A stretch of DNA of 64,000 nucleotides from Oehlia diaphana. Its lineage: Eukaryota; Glomeromycota; Glomeromycetes; Glomerales; Glomeraceae. The notes beneath the pieces were generated by a model. That model worked only from the letters and a program-made list of their open reading frames with translations. It did no database searches and was not told the DNA's origin. The stretch covers positions 60,078 to 124,077 of the forward strand of contig QZLH01000230.1 of the NCBI GenBank assembly GCA_003833135.1. Reading direction: 5' to 3'. How positions within the stretch are numbered: the stretch's first letter is position 1; the number at the start of each line of letters is the position of its first letter. Made by a program: the position numbers and the translations under genes. Shown one piece after another: positions 24,121-37,304 of this stretch.

Positions 24121-25454
24121 GTTTGAAAATATAAAATATAATGTTTGTTTTATACATGAATAAAGAATATTTTTTTAACTATTATAAATTCTTTTTTATT
24201 ATTTATTATGAATTGCCTCGAAAAGTAAGCTAGGTAAACTTTGAAAGTTCAGGTTTGAGTTCAAAATACTTGCGCGATTTTCGCGATGTTTTATCGAATT
24301 ATATATTATGAAAACGTGTTTGCGGATTACAAATAGTTTTGTCATCCTTAACGCCCCACAATAAACATCCAATCGAATTTTTTATTGGACGAGAAATACA
24401 CTTTGTGTAACGATTGTTTAGAACAAAGTCAACAAACTGTCAAACTGACTGAAAAGTATAAAAGAAATATCAACAAGAACGGACAACGGGAAAAGTTGTT
24501 AACAATGCCAATTTAATGAAATACTAAAAGAAAGCAAGTATGCCACTAGTGAAACACTAATTGATGCCATCGGGATTGCAAGTATTAAATGAAATTGCTG
24601 ATGCGGCTTATGCTGGTCGCGACGGCTTAAATCATATTGTTTGTCGCAAGCGCGCGAAGAAATAGAGGTTTATGAATTATTAAGGACAACTACTTTGATA
24701 AAGATGGTAGTGAAGTATACAACTATAGTTCGTACTAACTACTAAGTTTAATAATTTTCGTAAACTTTAAAAATGCGGACATAACAAAAATGAAGAAAGA
24801 AAGCGATGATATTTCTCAGTTATTACGGCATGTTCACGTTGATAACCCTTCCAATAAAAGATATTGAGGAAGGGAGGTTGGCATGAAGACGACTTAGACG
24901 AGACATATCATGAAAAATACTGGTAACTTGGATAAGTACTCGTGAAGAGTATTAATACAAACTCGCGAATTTGGATGGTTTGAATGTGATTAAATTTAGA
25001 AGAATTTTATTATGAATAAAAAAAAAAAGATTAGCAGAGTTGGAAGAGAAAGTTATTCGTCAAACTCAAAAAGATGGGAGCATTATTGGGAGAAGGGATA
25101 GATAATACGATAGCAGAGTTAGATAAGATAAATAATAAGATAACAGAAATTGTGCTCGCGCTGCTGGCAATTGCGAAATAATGTAGTTTCTTTGCTCTCA
25201 ATCTTTAACCAATAGACTTGAGGGAAAGAAGAATATTTTTAAAAACTAGGAGGTGAAGTGTCTTTCTGCCGCAAGTTTTCAGTAAATTGATAAAAAGGGA
25301 ATGAATGGCGGGAATGTTTGCAAGTTTAGTTAGAGAAGTTAACTGGTTTGCTGGATTTCTTTTTTTAGGTGGTTTGGTTTGCCAATTGATAAATTCCATA
25401 ATAAGAAAATAGTTATTGTTCATTTAAAAAATTATGTTTTTAATATTTATTATA
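24121..25454. other. Intergenic region, possible gene remnant
   Basis: No intact gene. Between about 24560 and 25190 there are short coding-like pieces on the plus strand, for example SGLQVLNEIADAAYAGRDGL at about 24565 and LAELEEKVIRQTQKDGS near 25036, broken by stops and frame changes. This could be the remains of a gene, but I cannot name a family. Confidence 0.3.
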
Positions 25455-25615
25455 CAGTTCACCCTCATTATAGTGAATTCCACGAGCTGGAGATTAAAAT
25501 TCGTTATAGAGAAATTCACTTACTGAGGGCCATTTTATTTTATATAATAAAAATCCGTTTTCTTCATTATAGCAAATTATTCACTATAAAAATTCACTAT
25601 AGAGAGGGTGAATTG
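25455..25615. mobile_element. Pogo/Tc1-like MITE (161 bp)
   Basis: The left end reads CAGTTCACCCTCATTATAGT and the reverse complement of the right end reads CAATTCACCCTCTCTATAGT, giving inverted repeats of about 24 bp that continue into GAATT. TA dinucleotides flank both sides (25453-25454 and 25616-25617), the target duplication expected for Tc1/mariner/pogo elements. No coding capacity. The interior repeats short TTCACTATA words. It lies about 100 bp upstream of MIA40. Confidence 0.85.
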
Positions 25616-25717
25616 TAATCCATTTTTTAATATAAAATAATGATAATAAATATATAAATCAAATAATTCAAATCAGTTTAAACTAGATTGACACTTTTTT
25701 TTTATAGCAACAGTCAT

Positions 25718-26402
25718 ATGACTATTATGACTGCTGCACGTGAAAAACTATACCAGTTAAAAAATTTTCCGTCAAGATCTTTAAAAAAAAAAAATATAAT
25801 AATGACCTCCACACAACAGACGAATGTAGAAACGGCAACAATTTCACAAGAAACCTTACCGCCTTCAAAAAATGAAAATGAAAATGAACAGTCTGATGCA
25901 TTCAATCCAGAAACTGGAGAAATTAATTGGGATTGTCCATGTCTAGGAGGAATGGCTAAAGGATCTTGTGGAGAGCAATTTAAAGCAGCATTTTCATGTT
26001 TTATTTATTCAAAGGCGGAACCAAAAGGTGTTGATTGTCTGGAACAATTTCAGAAAATGAAAGATTGTTTTAGAGAACACCCTGATGAGTATGGTGATGG
26101 TTAGTATAGTTATTTTAATAAATCTTTTAAATATACTTTCACTTAGGATTAATCTAATATAATGTGAGAATTTAGAATTAGATGACGATGATGATGATAC
26201 AGAAGAGGAAGCAAATTTGGTTACAGAAGATGCAAAAAAAATCGATTTAGTTACAGAAGACACAAAACATATAGATGTGTCAAAAATTACGGCTGCTTCA
26301 ACTACCGAGTCCTCTAATACTTTTAATCATTCTGATACAAGTGATAAACAAAAGTATGAAAAATCCGAAAAATCCGAAAAATCCGAAAAATCTAAAAATT
26401 GA
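25718..26402 (+). CDS. MIA40: Mitochondrial import oxidoreductase MIA40/CHCHD4
   Basis: Two exons (25718-26099, 26176-26402) sum to 609 nt, or 202 residues. The core shows the redox-active CPC motif ([16 protein letters not shown]) and a twin CX9C helical hairpin: [11 protein letters not shown] and [11 protein letters not shown]. These are the six conserved cysteines of Mia40, which oxidises and traps small cysteine-rich proteins in the intermembrane space together with Erv1. A basic N-terminus ([18 protein letters not shown]) may be a presequence. No clear membrane anchor is seen, so it may resemble the soluble animal CHCHD4 more than yeast Mia40. A later ATG at 25802 is an alternative start. 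The acidic C-terminal tail ends in four EKS-type repeats. Confidence 0.93.
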
Positions 26403-26600
26403 AAATATCATCACTTCAGCCTAAAAAACTTATTTCACATTCATTACATGAAATTGTGACATTAAATTGAGAATAAACTTCATGATTTAAAGTTTATTAT
26501 AACAGTCCTTATTTTATTTATTATTGGTTTTTTTTTATTATATTAAAACGTAAATAAATAATGAAATATATGTATATGTATATGCTCATTACGAAGAACT

Positions 26601-28172
26601 CTATTTAACCGGATTTCCATCTTGGTTTTCTTTTTCAGATGAAACAGTAAAAGAAATAGATTCAGAATCAAATTTTCCATTTGCTTTTCTTGAAATAAGT
26701 GGTAAAGATTTAGATTTACTATCACTTGAATTACTTGAATTTAACGATAAGGAATATGGAGGTGGTTTATTATTATTCTCTTTAGTTTCAAAATCTTCTG
26801 ATATTTCTGTAATCTTTTGATTCTGTTGATCCTGTTGATCTTGTTGATCTTCATCGTCTTTATTTTCATCGCTTTTATCAATTTTTTCAATCGTTTCAAT
26901 TAATCTTGCAGTTCTAACCCATTTTCTTCTTCGTGTGTATTTTCTAAAACCACTCTTTGAAGAAAGATTATTCCACCTATTATCAGCGTATTGCCAACCA
27001 TCATTATCAACATCACCATCGTAATCAATCCACCAATCTGAATTTTCCCATTTCCATTCCATGGTTTTCTTAATTAGAACGTTTGAATCTTCAGGTGTTT
27101 CACTAATTGTAGTAGTCGGTGGTAATTCAAATGAACTTTTAGGATTTGTTGGTTCATTATATTCATCAGACCAAGCGGGTCTTTCATTTAAGAATAAATT
27201 TGTGGTCCAATCTAAACCTAACCACCAACGTTGATTCTCATATATAACAAATCTAAATATTAAATCTGTACAAGTTTTATTTTCATCTTTATTATTATTA
27301 TCTTTTTTACCTGCAAGTTTCTTTTGTTGTTCTTTTGCTTTACTAATCAAAGTTCCAAAAGCTCTAACAGAAAATCCTCCCCTTTCTCCTTGTTGTGATA
27401 AATTACCTCCACAAACATACACGCATATTAAATCCATAATTCCATGAAATACCGGTGATTTAATAAGAATATATCGAGTAAATTTAAACCATGGACTATG
27501 CCATACTAATCCAAATGTTCCCAAAATAATGAAAATCCATGTTAATGAAACGAAATATGTCAATACTAACCAAATTGGATATGAATATATTAATCCACGT
27601 ACAACTTTTTGAGTTTGTGAAGAATTTGTCCAATCAACATTTGAACGAATTAGATTAATAAGAGCGTGAAATGACGTAAGTTTATCAGATATAGTGTGTA
27701 TTTCTGAAACTGTTCTATTCAAATCAAGTTGTGAAGTGGATTTTGAAGCTGAGCTTGGTTTTCCAAGTTTTTCGCTTTTACCTTTTTCAACCCATTTCCA
27801 ACCTATCCAAACTAATAGAAGTATATGAGTTCCATATATTATAATTTCTGTTGGGTAAAGGCAAATTGTCCACCAAGCAGCCACTAATAAACAAGATTCT
27901 GAAGGATTTCCCGTTGACCAGGTAACCAAAGATAAAAAATATGAAAAAAAGTGTACAAATGGTGAAGTGTATGTTAAAACACGAGTTATACTGGGTGGTG
28001 TAGAATATAAAAAGTCAACAGGTGGAGGAGACGATACTTGTGAAGACGACGACGGTGATCCTGTAGATACTTTAATATTTGGCATATTAGTTATATCTGT
28101 AGTATCCGACATGGTCAAATCTATTGGGTTAATATTTGCTAGGAAAAAAGCTTGTTGATTAAAAGTGGACAT
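26601..28172 (-). CDS. Pex24/Pex30-family peroxisomal membrane peroxin
   Basis: Single-exon gene of 523 residues. Membrane segments lie near residues 90-125 (VHFFSYFLSLVTWS, LVAAWWTICLYPTEIIIYG) and 195-225 (YPIWLVLTYFVSLTWIFIIL). A dysferlin-like region follows (FRFVIYENQRWWLGLDWT, WSDEYNEPTNPKSSF, then MEWKWENSDWWIDYDGDVDN, DGWQYADNRWN, RRRKWVRTARL). This is the layout of fungal Pex24/28/29 and Pex30/31/32 proteins, which act at ER-peroxisome contacts and control peroxisome number. The C-terminal tail contains a DQQ repeat and is disordered. It is divergent from HEM2, with 191 bp between starts. Confidence 0.85.
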   Translation of the reverse strand: MSTFNQQAFFLANINPIDLTMSDTTDITNMPNIKVSTGSPSSSSQVSSPPPVDFLYSTPPSITRVLTYTSPFVHFFSYFLSLVTWSTGNPSESCLLVAAWWTICLYPTEIIIYGTHILLLVWIGWKWVEKGKSEKLGKPSSASKSTSQLDLNRTVSEIHTISDKLTSFHALINLIRSNVDWTNSSQTQKVVRGLIYSYPIWLVLTYFVSLTWIFIILGTFGLVWHSPWFKFTRYILIKSPVFHGIMDLICVYVCGGNLSQQGERGGFSVRAFGTLISKAKEQQKKLAGKKDNNNKDENKTCTDLIFRFVIYENQRWWLGLDWTTNLFLNERPAWSDEYNEPTNPKSSFELPPTTTISETPEDSNVLIKKTMEWKWENSDWWIDYDGDVDNDGWQYADNRWNNLSSKSGFRKYTRRRKWVRTARLIETIEKIDKSDENKDDEDQQDQQDQQNQKITEISEDFETKENNNKPPPYSLSLNSSNSSDSKSKSLPLISRKANGKFDSESISFTVSSEKENQDGNPVK

Positions 28173-28363
28173 TCAAAGACAATTTAAAAAATAATTTTTT
28201 GCAGTTTTTTTTGTATTTAATCGGAAAAATTCACATGTATATGTAACAAACAAATAAATAGAGATTTTTTGATCTATCAAACATTATTTAACACGTGCGT
28301 ACTGTAAAAAAATTTCAGTCATCTTTTTTGTCAGTATTACATCACTAAAAAAGATTACAAACT

Positions 28364-29775
<1,412 letters not shown>

Positions 29776-29857
29776 TTCACGGATCATATGTAAATTAAGA
29801 AATACAAATAAAAATAATAACACTATTTTATGCGAAATCCATGAAATCATATATTTT

Positions 29858-31100
29858 TCAATCTTCTGAATGATTCGAATCTTTCTCTTCTCTCATTTCG
29901 TTTTCTAAATCTTCAATTTCCAACAAATAATCAATATCTCCCACACGCCAAGTCCAATTTGACTCTTCACCATTATCAGAAGATATTTTGTAATATATTC
30001 GATCAGCAGGTTCAAAATAAGGGCTTTCAAATCGAAATAATACCACCCTTCTTGATTGATCATTTATAAAAATCTCACTTTTTGCTGATTTTAGAATGTA
30101 TTGCATATCAGCATCTATTTCAACATCTACTTTAAAATTAATTCCATCGCTAAAGCTTTTAGCTACTTTTGCTCTTGATTCATTAAAATCACCTTCTGAA
30201 GGTGTATTACGAATAGCCAATTTCATTGTCATCCATTTTAATATACGATATTCATTATTTGTGTTAGAATATGCCTTTTTAGGTCCAATTGACATCCATA
30301 CATCACGAATATTTAATCCATAAATTTTTAACATATCAATGGTTATACTAGATTTCTCTGGTTCTAATTTATCAAGTTCAGTAATAATTCTATCATAAAA
30401 TCTAGTAGTCAACATATCTTGTAATTCATCGCGTTCAGATGGAGTTGAAAGAGATGTACATACTTGTCGTGCAGCAAATGCGGCTGAAATTTACAGATTT
30501 TTTTTATTACTTATGTACGAAAAGAGGTAAGTTCTATAAAGAGAATATTATACCTCCTTGCAGGAATTGTTCTGGAAAATATTCAGCGGATACCGCGCTC
30601 TTTAACATCCTCGACATAGCCCACTTACATAATTCATGTTGAAAAAATGCTGGTAATAATGATATTATAGAAGTCCAAAAATTTGTTATTGGATATGGAT
30701 AATGTTTTATCCGTGGCGATTGATTACCGTAAAGCCAAGCTATAATAAATAAAAGAGTATTTTGCTTTATATCCTTATATCCTATTTAATTTTTGACTAA
30801 CAAATAAAGATAAAAAGATTACACACGAAAAGTTATTGAATAACCAGTTTTCCTAGGGGGTGGTAAATTATAAATCGGAGGATTTATATCAGTTGGATCA
30901 GGTGTAGGTATAGGGTCTTTTGGTGGACCTGGTGGAGAAGGTGAAGAAGATGACACTGAAACTCGTAACGTAAACCCTGGAATAAATTGTGAAGGGAAAA
31001 GTCTTTTTGAGCGAGTTAATGAAGAGGTAAACCCTATATTTTTGTGAGTAAATAGAGAAAAAGAGCTCAAAGAACGTATCGCTTGGTTACTTTTTCGCAT
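29858..31100 (-). CDS. Predicted mitochondrial protein, Tim44/mL45-like fold possible
   Basis: Three exons joined by frame (31100 to about 30833, about 30741 to 30557, about 30484 to 29858). The N-terminus is a typical mitochondrial presequence: basic and Ser-rich (MRKSNQAIRSLSSFSLFTHK, TRSKRLFPSQF), without acidic residues. It is followed by a Pro-rich linker (SPSPPGPPKDPIPTPDPTD). The body (LPAFFQHELCKWAMSRML, AEYFPEQFLQGAAFAARQV, VVLFRFESPYFEPADRIYYK) loosely resembles Tim44/mL45/Mba1-type NTF2-like domains, but I cannot confirm this. Treat function as unknown. It is divergent from CZIB, with 125 bp between starts. Confidence 0.65.
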
Positions 31101-31225
31101 ATTTGAAGATAAAATTTAATGATTATCGATAAATTTTAAAAATTCTAAATATGTCGTACTGATCATTGTCAATCTTTCAAAATATATATAGACACAATTG
31201 ATCTTTACGTATGCATAACAAAAAA

Positions 31226-32164
31226 TGGTGGTGTGTAGCTTTTTTCCTTCATTTTTTATTATTCTTTTTTGTTTTTCTTAATTAGCAATTGAGCTTTTTT
31301 GGCTTGTATAGAAACTCGCTCTTCATTTTAAGGCAGAACTTGAAAACGTGACGGAGGTTGGTCCAGGTGACGATGATTATGAGTGGCATTTTAAGGTTTT
31401 AACTCGCTTTTTAATTCGAAGATTTTTTGATTATTGAGTAATTTTTTCGTGGAATTTTTGTTATAAGGTAAAATGCACAAGTTGTAACGAGGAAAATGAC
31501 AACTGGGTTGGAGTGAACCGATTGGTAAGTTTTTCGTTCATATGGTCCAAATATTTTGATTCAAGTTTAATTTTGTATAGGCTCAAAATGAGTTGTCAGG
31601 GTCAAGAGGAACTGCGAATTTTGTAATGCGTTGTAAATTCTGCAAACGAGAGAGTTCAGCACGTAAGCTATCATTTATTATTTGTTACTATAGTAATTTA
31701 ACACTATAATCATATAATCTTGACATTTGTAGAATTTGACACATCTCCAATTAAGCCTTATACTATTGAAAATAATGGAAGTTTTGCTAAAATGGCAATC
31801 ATTGAATGCAGAGGATTAGAATTAATCGATTTTGAACCTAGAGTAAAGATATATGATTGTTGTGTTTAAAATTTTAATTCGAGTCGACGCAACTTACTAA
31901 AAAAATTTTTTTTGCAATCGGTCACGTGTTTACACGATTTCACGATTTAACTTATCAGGCTGGATTTAAAGCTGTAGGTATCAAATCAGGAACTGTATTC
32001 GAAGATATTGATCTTACTGAAGGTGATTGGGCCGAATATGATGAAAAGGTACTTTCCATCTGGTTTTACTTTATTTAAATTATGATGTTTAAACTTATTT
32101 ATATTCAAAGGGTGGTGTTCCCGTTGGGATTTCGGAGATAAAATCTGAATTTAGACGCACATAA
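31226..32164 (+). CDS. CZIB: CZIB/UPF0587 CXXC zinc-binding protein
   Basis: Seven exons (31226-31231, 31312-31395, 31468-31524, 31581-31662, 31733-31842, 31959-32048, 32111-32164) sum to 483 nt, or 160 residues, the family length. It matches the eukaryotic UPF0587 (human C1orf123/CZIB) family: KLALHFKAELENVTEV, two CXXC pairs (CTSC and CKFC) that bind zinc, SGSRGTANFVMRCKF, IECRGLELIDFEPRAGFKA, and the C-terminal DWAEYDEKGGVPVGISE. The biochemical role is not settled in the family. The first coding exon is only ATG GTG, chosen because the N-terminal MVKLAL is expected and the donor and acceptor keep frame. Confidence 0.9.
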
Positions 32165-32642
32165 ATATTGATGACTTATTACACGTGCAAGATTCATTTG
32201 TATATAATTAAAAATTTTTATATTATAAAATTCTTAACATTGATTATTTTAAATAATTCTTTAAAAAAAAGTCCTCCATTAAACTCAAAATGACTTTGCT
32301 TCGACTTATCAATTCTTTTTTGAAACTGAGATCAGACAGTGTGAATACATAATATTTAATATTTGATAACTTCATTAAACATAAAGTTTCAGAATTATTT
32401 CGTTCATCATATCCCATGTCTCAAATAAGAATAGAAAAGACAATTATCCACAAAGTACGCGATCAAATATCATTACAAATTCTCAATAAAAAAATCATAC
32501 AACATAAATATTTTTTTAAAGAATAATCGTAGAATATTAATTAATTTTAATAAAGTAAGAATTTTAGATCTAATCCTTAAAATAATTTTTTCATTTTGAA
32601 TTATAAGTCTGATAATAATAAAAAATAAAATACTCAATATAC
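32165..32642. other. Convergent intergenic region
   Basis: 3' UTR space between CZIB (+) and RPS13 (-). AT-rich, no gene seen. Confidence 0.5.
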
Positions 32643-33339
32643 TTAAGCAACCAAGGCGCTCGCAGTTGAAGATTCGCTGTAAAAAAACAAGTTAAGGTAT
32701 AATTATACCATGTAGAATAGAGAATAGAATGCAGAGAGAAAAAATTTCTTGTTTACGAAATCAAGATCATTTATAAATTATAACCAATATAACTGCTAAG
32801 GATACTATTTCCAGTTTGGAGCCAATTGACCAGCTTTCTTGTAGTATCTGGAAAGACGATGAATTCTAGATTCAATCAAGATCAATCTAAATTTGGCGTC
32901 TTTATCTTTACGATTACGTTCTAAGTGTTTACGAACAGCAACAGCTTTCTTGATTAAATGATATAAATCTTCAGGAATTTCAGGTGCCAATCCTTAAATG
33001 TTGAAGGAATTAGATGGATGGAATACTTATTTTTTTTAAAGAAAAAAAAAATATTTTTTTTTTTTCTTTTTTTTTTGAATTAAATTAAAATATCAAATTC
33101 GCACCATTTGATTTCAATATACGGAGAATCTTATTCCCGGTAACGCTCTTCACTTGTGCGATACCGTGAGAATCTCTGAGGATAACACCAATTTGTGAAG
33201 GTGTCATACCCTTTTTCGCAAATTTGAAAATTTGTTCACGTACGTCTTCGGCTGTAGTCTTTAACCAAGTAGGTTGAGTCCGTCGGTACGGAAGAGCAGA
33301 ATCAGAAATACCTTTACCGGGAGCGTGCATACGACCCAT
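32643..33339 (-). CDS. RPS13: 40S ribosomal protein S13 (uS15)
   Basis: Three exons (from 33339, from 32994, and the last ending at 32643). The protein starts [20 protein letters not shown], continues [19 protein letters not shown] and [16 protein letters not shown], and ends [17 protein letters not shown], nearly identical to uS15 in other eukaryotes and of the usual length of about 151 residues. It is a small-subunit ribosomal protein near the subunit bridge. The short last exon supplies the conserved tail: the second exon ends in AAA TA and the third starts C GAA. Three-exon structure with GT-AG introns. Confidence 0.98.
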
Positions 33340-33539
33340 TTTGGCTGACTTTTTATTATACTTATCCTACAAAGAGGAGACGAAGGAGGAGGAAAAATTT
33401 TTTTATGCCGATCACAATTTTTATATAATTGTCGTACATAAAAATGCGCGGAAAAAATTCAAATTTTTTTTTAGTGAATAATTGTATTTAAATATTTTTG
33501 AATTCAACATAAATTTACTGTAATTTTTTTAACTTCATA

Positions 33540-36500
33540 ATGGAGAAACTTCAAAATATTGTGAAATCTTTGCCACATATGTCTAAAGACATAGTGGACG
33601 ACACAATTCATGAAAAAGTGTTATCATACTTATCAGAATACGCGTCGCAAGGTCCAAAAACAGTGGTCAAATTCATTGAATGGGACATCCTGGATATAAT
33701 ACGTGTGTGTAATTATCAAAATAAAGACTTAAATTATAATGTTTTTATTTCTTTTTAATAAATTAGTGAACTTTTATAGTCTTGCATCATGCGAGTGCAC
33801 GAAGATTACAGGATTATGGCATTATCAATTCGTTTTCTTGCGCGTCTTTTGGCCAATGATGATAGGTATCATGCTCCATTGTTTTCTCAGCTACATACAA
33901 ACTATATCGGTATACTTCATTTTATTTTAGACAATGTATTTAACGAAGAAGCTTTGATGCGTCTTTCATGTATTGAGGCTTTAGAACAAATAGTAATTTA
34001 TAACCTTGGCGCTAAATGGTATTTCATTAAGAACTTTTCGTGCAATTTGTGTAATAGATTATTATTAAACAAATATACGAAATTAATTGAAGGTTTCTCG
34101 AATCAAATAAAAGCCATCAAATCGTAGCAAAATGTTTCGATGATTCAAGTACATATGTATGTAAATTTCATTATTTTATATTTGATGTTAAAAAATAAAG
34201 TAAAGTAAATATAATTATTGACGATTTGGACGTATGATTAAAGGTAACAGTTGCAGCGTCTAAGCTTCTCTTAACTATAATCAACAATTGTTCATTATTC
34301 GCAAAATTCTCTTTAACTACGAATTGGAAAAATACTGAAACACAGGATGCCCTTATGGATTCTTTAATAACTTCACTTGATCTTTTCAATAAAATAAATC
34401 AATTTGCGTTTGATTCATCTGCTGATATAAGGCGTCGGTTGGAAGCTTTGCAGATAATTTGGGAATTAGTAAATTCACGGACAAACAATGCCATCGAATT
34501 TATAAAACAAGGGCATCTGGTAAATGAAAGTTTTTTTTTAAAATAAAACATTATGTACATTATGTCTTCATTTTATGTTAAAGATATTATTGTTTTCAAT
34601 TGGTTTTAGTTGAACAGGTTGAATGTTTTGTTAATTGATCCAGATAGAAATATAAGAGCTAGAGCAAACGACATTTTGTGCATAGTGCTAGATTGGGTTC
34701 CTGATCCGATTTCTCTATTTAAGAGATCAGGATCTTTAGATACTAAAGACTCTGTCACAGAAAGTATGAAATTTTTCGAAACATGATGTTCCTTTTTAAT
34801 TTTTTATTTATGATCCTAATATTCTTTTATATTACATTGATAATATAGCTTTGAATTATATCATAAATGATTTCGTTTTCCCGTTGTGGAATACTGACTC
34901 TAGTTTTGAAATGATTACAATGGCAGTCAATGTACTTGAGTCTTCCATAAAATTAGTTGAACGCGTTTCTAAAGGAAAAATTATAATAGCATCAGTCTTT
35001 ATGGATTTATTGATATTTTTGCTTGGTTTTGCAACAAATCAACAAAATATAGAAAATCCTGAAAAATTTGAATATCTTCGGCACAATTATGTGCATTTCG
35101 AAGTCATATTTGAGAATGGTACATTTGAAAAGGTACATTAAATTGTAATAATATATTATAGTAAAAATAAAATATTCACGTGAGCATTCATTATTGTATA
35201 CAGTTAAAGAAACTTTTCCAAACAAAACGAAATTTTGCTGACCGGAAATTATTGATTCTCAACATATTGCATACAATTCGTGTTATTTCACAAAAAAATG
35301 CTGCTGCAGTTGCGGTAAAGTATCTAAAGTTTAGTGCAATTTGTGAAACGATTGTATATTTATCAAATAAAAAAAATTCTTCTTTTTCTTTTAGAACACA
35401 TCATCAATATGTATGATACTAGATATTTTGTTTATGCCAGAGTTTAATACAGATCAGCGTATTATGAAAGAAGCACTTAGTATAATACCCGTTGTACTTT
35501 TCACTAAAATAGACTATAATAAAATAACCGACCAAGAAATTGTGAATAAGGTACCTGTAAATTAATTGATTCTCTAATCTAATTTAATATTTACCATGAA
35601 ATTATATATAACTCTTTCGTTATCGTGATAGACATTACAAGCAATTCAATTTTTAGCTTTAGATTCAAAAATAGAATGTCGTGGGATGGTTTTATTACTT
35701 GAAACTATGGAAAAATTGCTCTGTGCAAACGTTATGGGAACATATATTTTATACAGTAAATATGCAAAGGAATGGGCTGACGTCCTAATATTTAGAGCTT
35801 GTGATTTGCGTTGGGATATTCGTGATTCAATTTTAGAATTTATAGGTGGATTATTTGATAAGGTTTGAAATTTACATCCATAATGTTTTTTTATATATAT
35901 TGATATTACTTACCTTCAGTAATTTAGTCGTCAAATGTTGGTTCTGGGGTGAATTTTATTATAAAATTTGATTTACTTAATATTGTGTTTGCAAAGATTA
36001 ATGACGAAGAATCATACGTTCGTGCTTCATGTTTAAAAGCAATTAAGGCAATTTTTTTATTAATTTATTTGATGGTAACATATTTATGCTTTTTATGCTG
36101 ATTTAATTGTTTAAAAATTTAAAACATAGACAATTATTAGAAACTCAAAAGGCTGGCAGTATATTGTATCTGGACAATTGCAAGAAGATATTGCACTAAA
36201 GCTACCATTTATGATGAGAGATTCTGAAGCTTTCGTACGAAGAGCTGTGATGGAGTTAATGACATGTCTCATTGTTGAACGTGAATGCGGCACAATTTTG
36301 TTGGATGATCGTAATGCAGAAATTATGAAGTATGTATTATTTTGAAAAAGATTTTTTTTTTTTTTTTTTTGGTTAAAATCTAATGTTTTTTATTAACTAT
36401 TAGTCCAACAATAATGGATAAAATTATGGATGATCCAGATTTTTATGTTCGAATTAACGGCTGTCAATTTTTGGCATCTGTATGGGATCATTGTGAACAA

Positions 36501-37080
36501 GATCGATTAAATTACGGACAAAAGAAAACAAAACATAATAAAGATATAAGCGACAATAGTTTACTGATAGGTCAAGATTCTTCTTGGTTTTATTGGCTGG
36601 ATGGAGATAAATTACTTATCGCTGCTGTACGTATAGTCAATGAAAATTAATTTATCTATTTACAAATTAGAATAAATTGTTCAATTTGTTTTATATATTA
36701 TTTAGGCAGAAGATTCGAGTCGATTAGTTCGTAGTGAAGTACTTGCAATACTTAAACGACTTAAACATTATCTTGAAAGGATAATCCCATATCGAGAATT
36801 ACCAACAATTCGAGGACTACTACCGTCACCGTTTGCTGCGATTATCAATTGTTCTCAAATTCCACATAAACAATTAATTGACGAATCAACCTCATTGAAA
36901 CAAAAGTATTATAATTTTTATCAAAACATTTGTATGATTGATTTTGAACGTCTTGAAGCAACTATAGATGTTGAACATTTATATAAAGAAGCTTTGGAGA
37001 GCGTCACTACAAAAATGATGACTGAAACGGATATGATTGAAGATGAAAATGACGATTATGCTATGGATTGTTATTTTTAA
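33540..37080 (+). CDS. BRAT1-like HEAT/armadillo repeat protein
   Basis: A long plus-strand gene made of many short exons and introns of about 60-100 bp, ending at 37080. Exon pieces include VDDTIHEKVLSYLSEYASQG at the start, YRIMALSIRFLARLLANDDR, LMRLSCIEALEQIVIYNLGA, SADIRRRLEALQIIWELVNS, LRWDIRDSILEFIGGLFD, FYVRINGCQFLASVWDHCE and RLVRSEVLAILKRLKHYL. These amphipathic helix pairs indicate HEAT/ARM repeats throughout. The N-terminal segment and overall size suggest the BRAT1 family (BRCA1-associated ATM activator, also linked to Integrator). That is inference. Exact exon borders were not all resolved. The C-terminus is acidic, ending in IEDENDDYAMDCYF. Confidence 0.65.
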
Positions 37081-37304
37081 TTATACATTATAATACATGA
37101 TTATCATTTTCATAATATTTAAAGTTTAAAAAAATAAAGAATACTTATCCGATGATAATAAATATTACGAATTTTTGGACCTTTTCTCGAGCCATTACAA
37201 TTTAAGCCAAAAAAAAAAACTTTTATAAATCTGCCAAGCTGATTTGTCTTTTATACCAGTCGTTAAATGGCAAATTCAGTAGAAAAAAAAAAAATAAAAT
37301 TTAT
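37081..37304. other. Short convergent spacer
   Basis: 3' UTR space between the BRAT1-like gene and the bestrophin-like gene. A-rich, nothing else seen. Confidence 0.4.

Noticed and set aside
24560..25190. Remnant of a signalling/kinase-type gene
   Set aside because: Short fragments suggested it, but frames are broken and no motif is decisive; recorded only as a possible remnant.
25688..25717. Upstream extension of MIA40
   Set aside because: It begins at TTG, not ATG; the first true ATG in frame is 25718.
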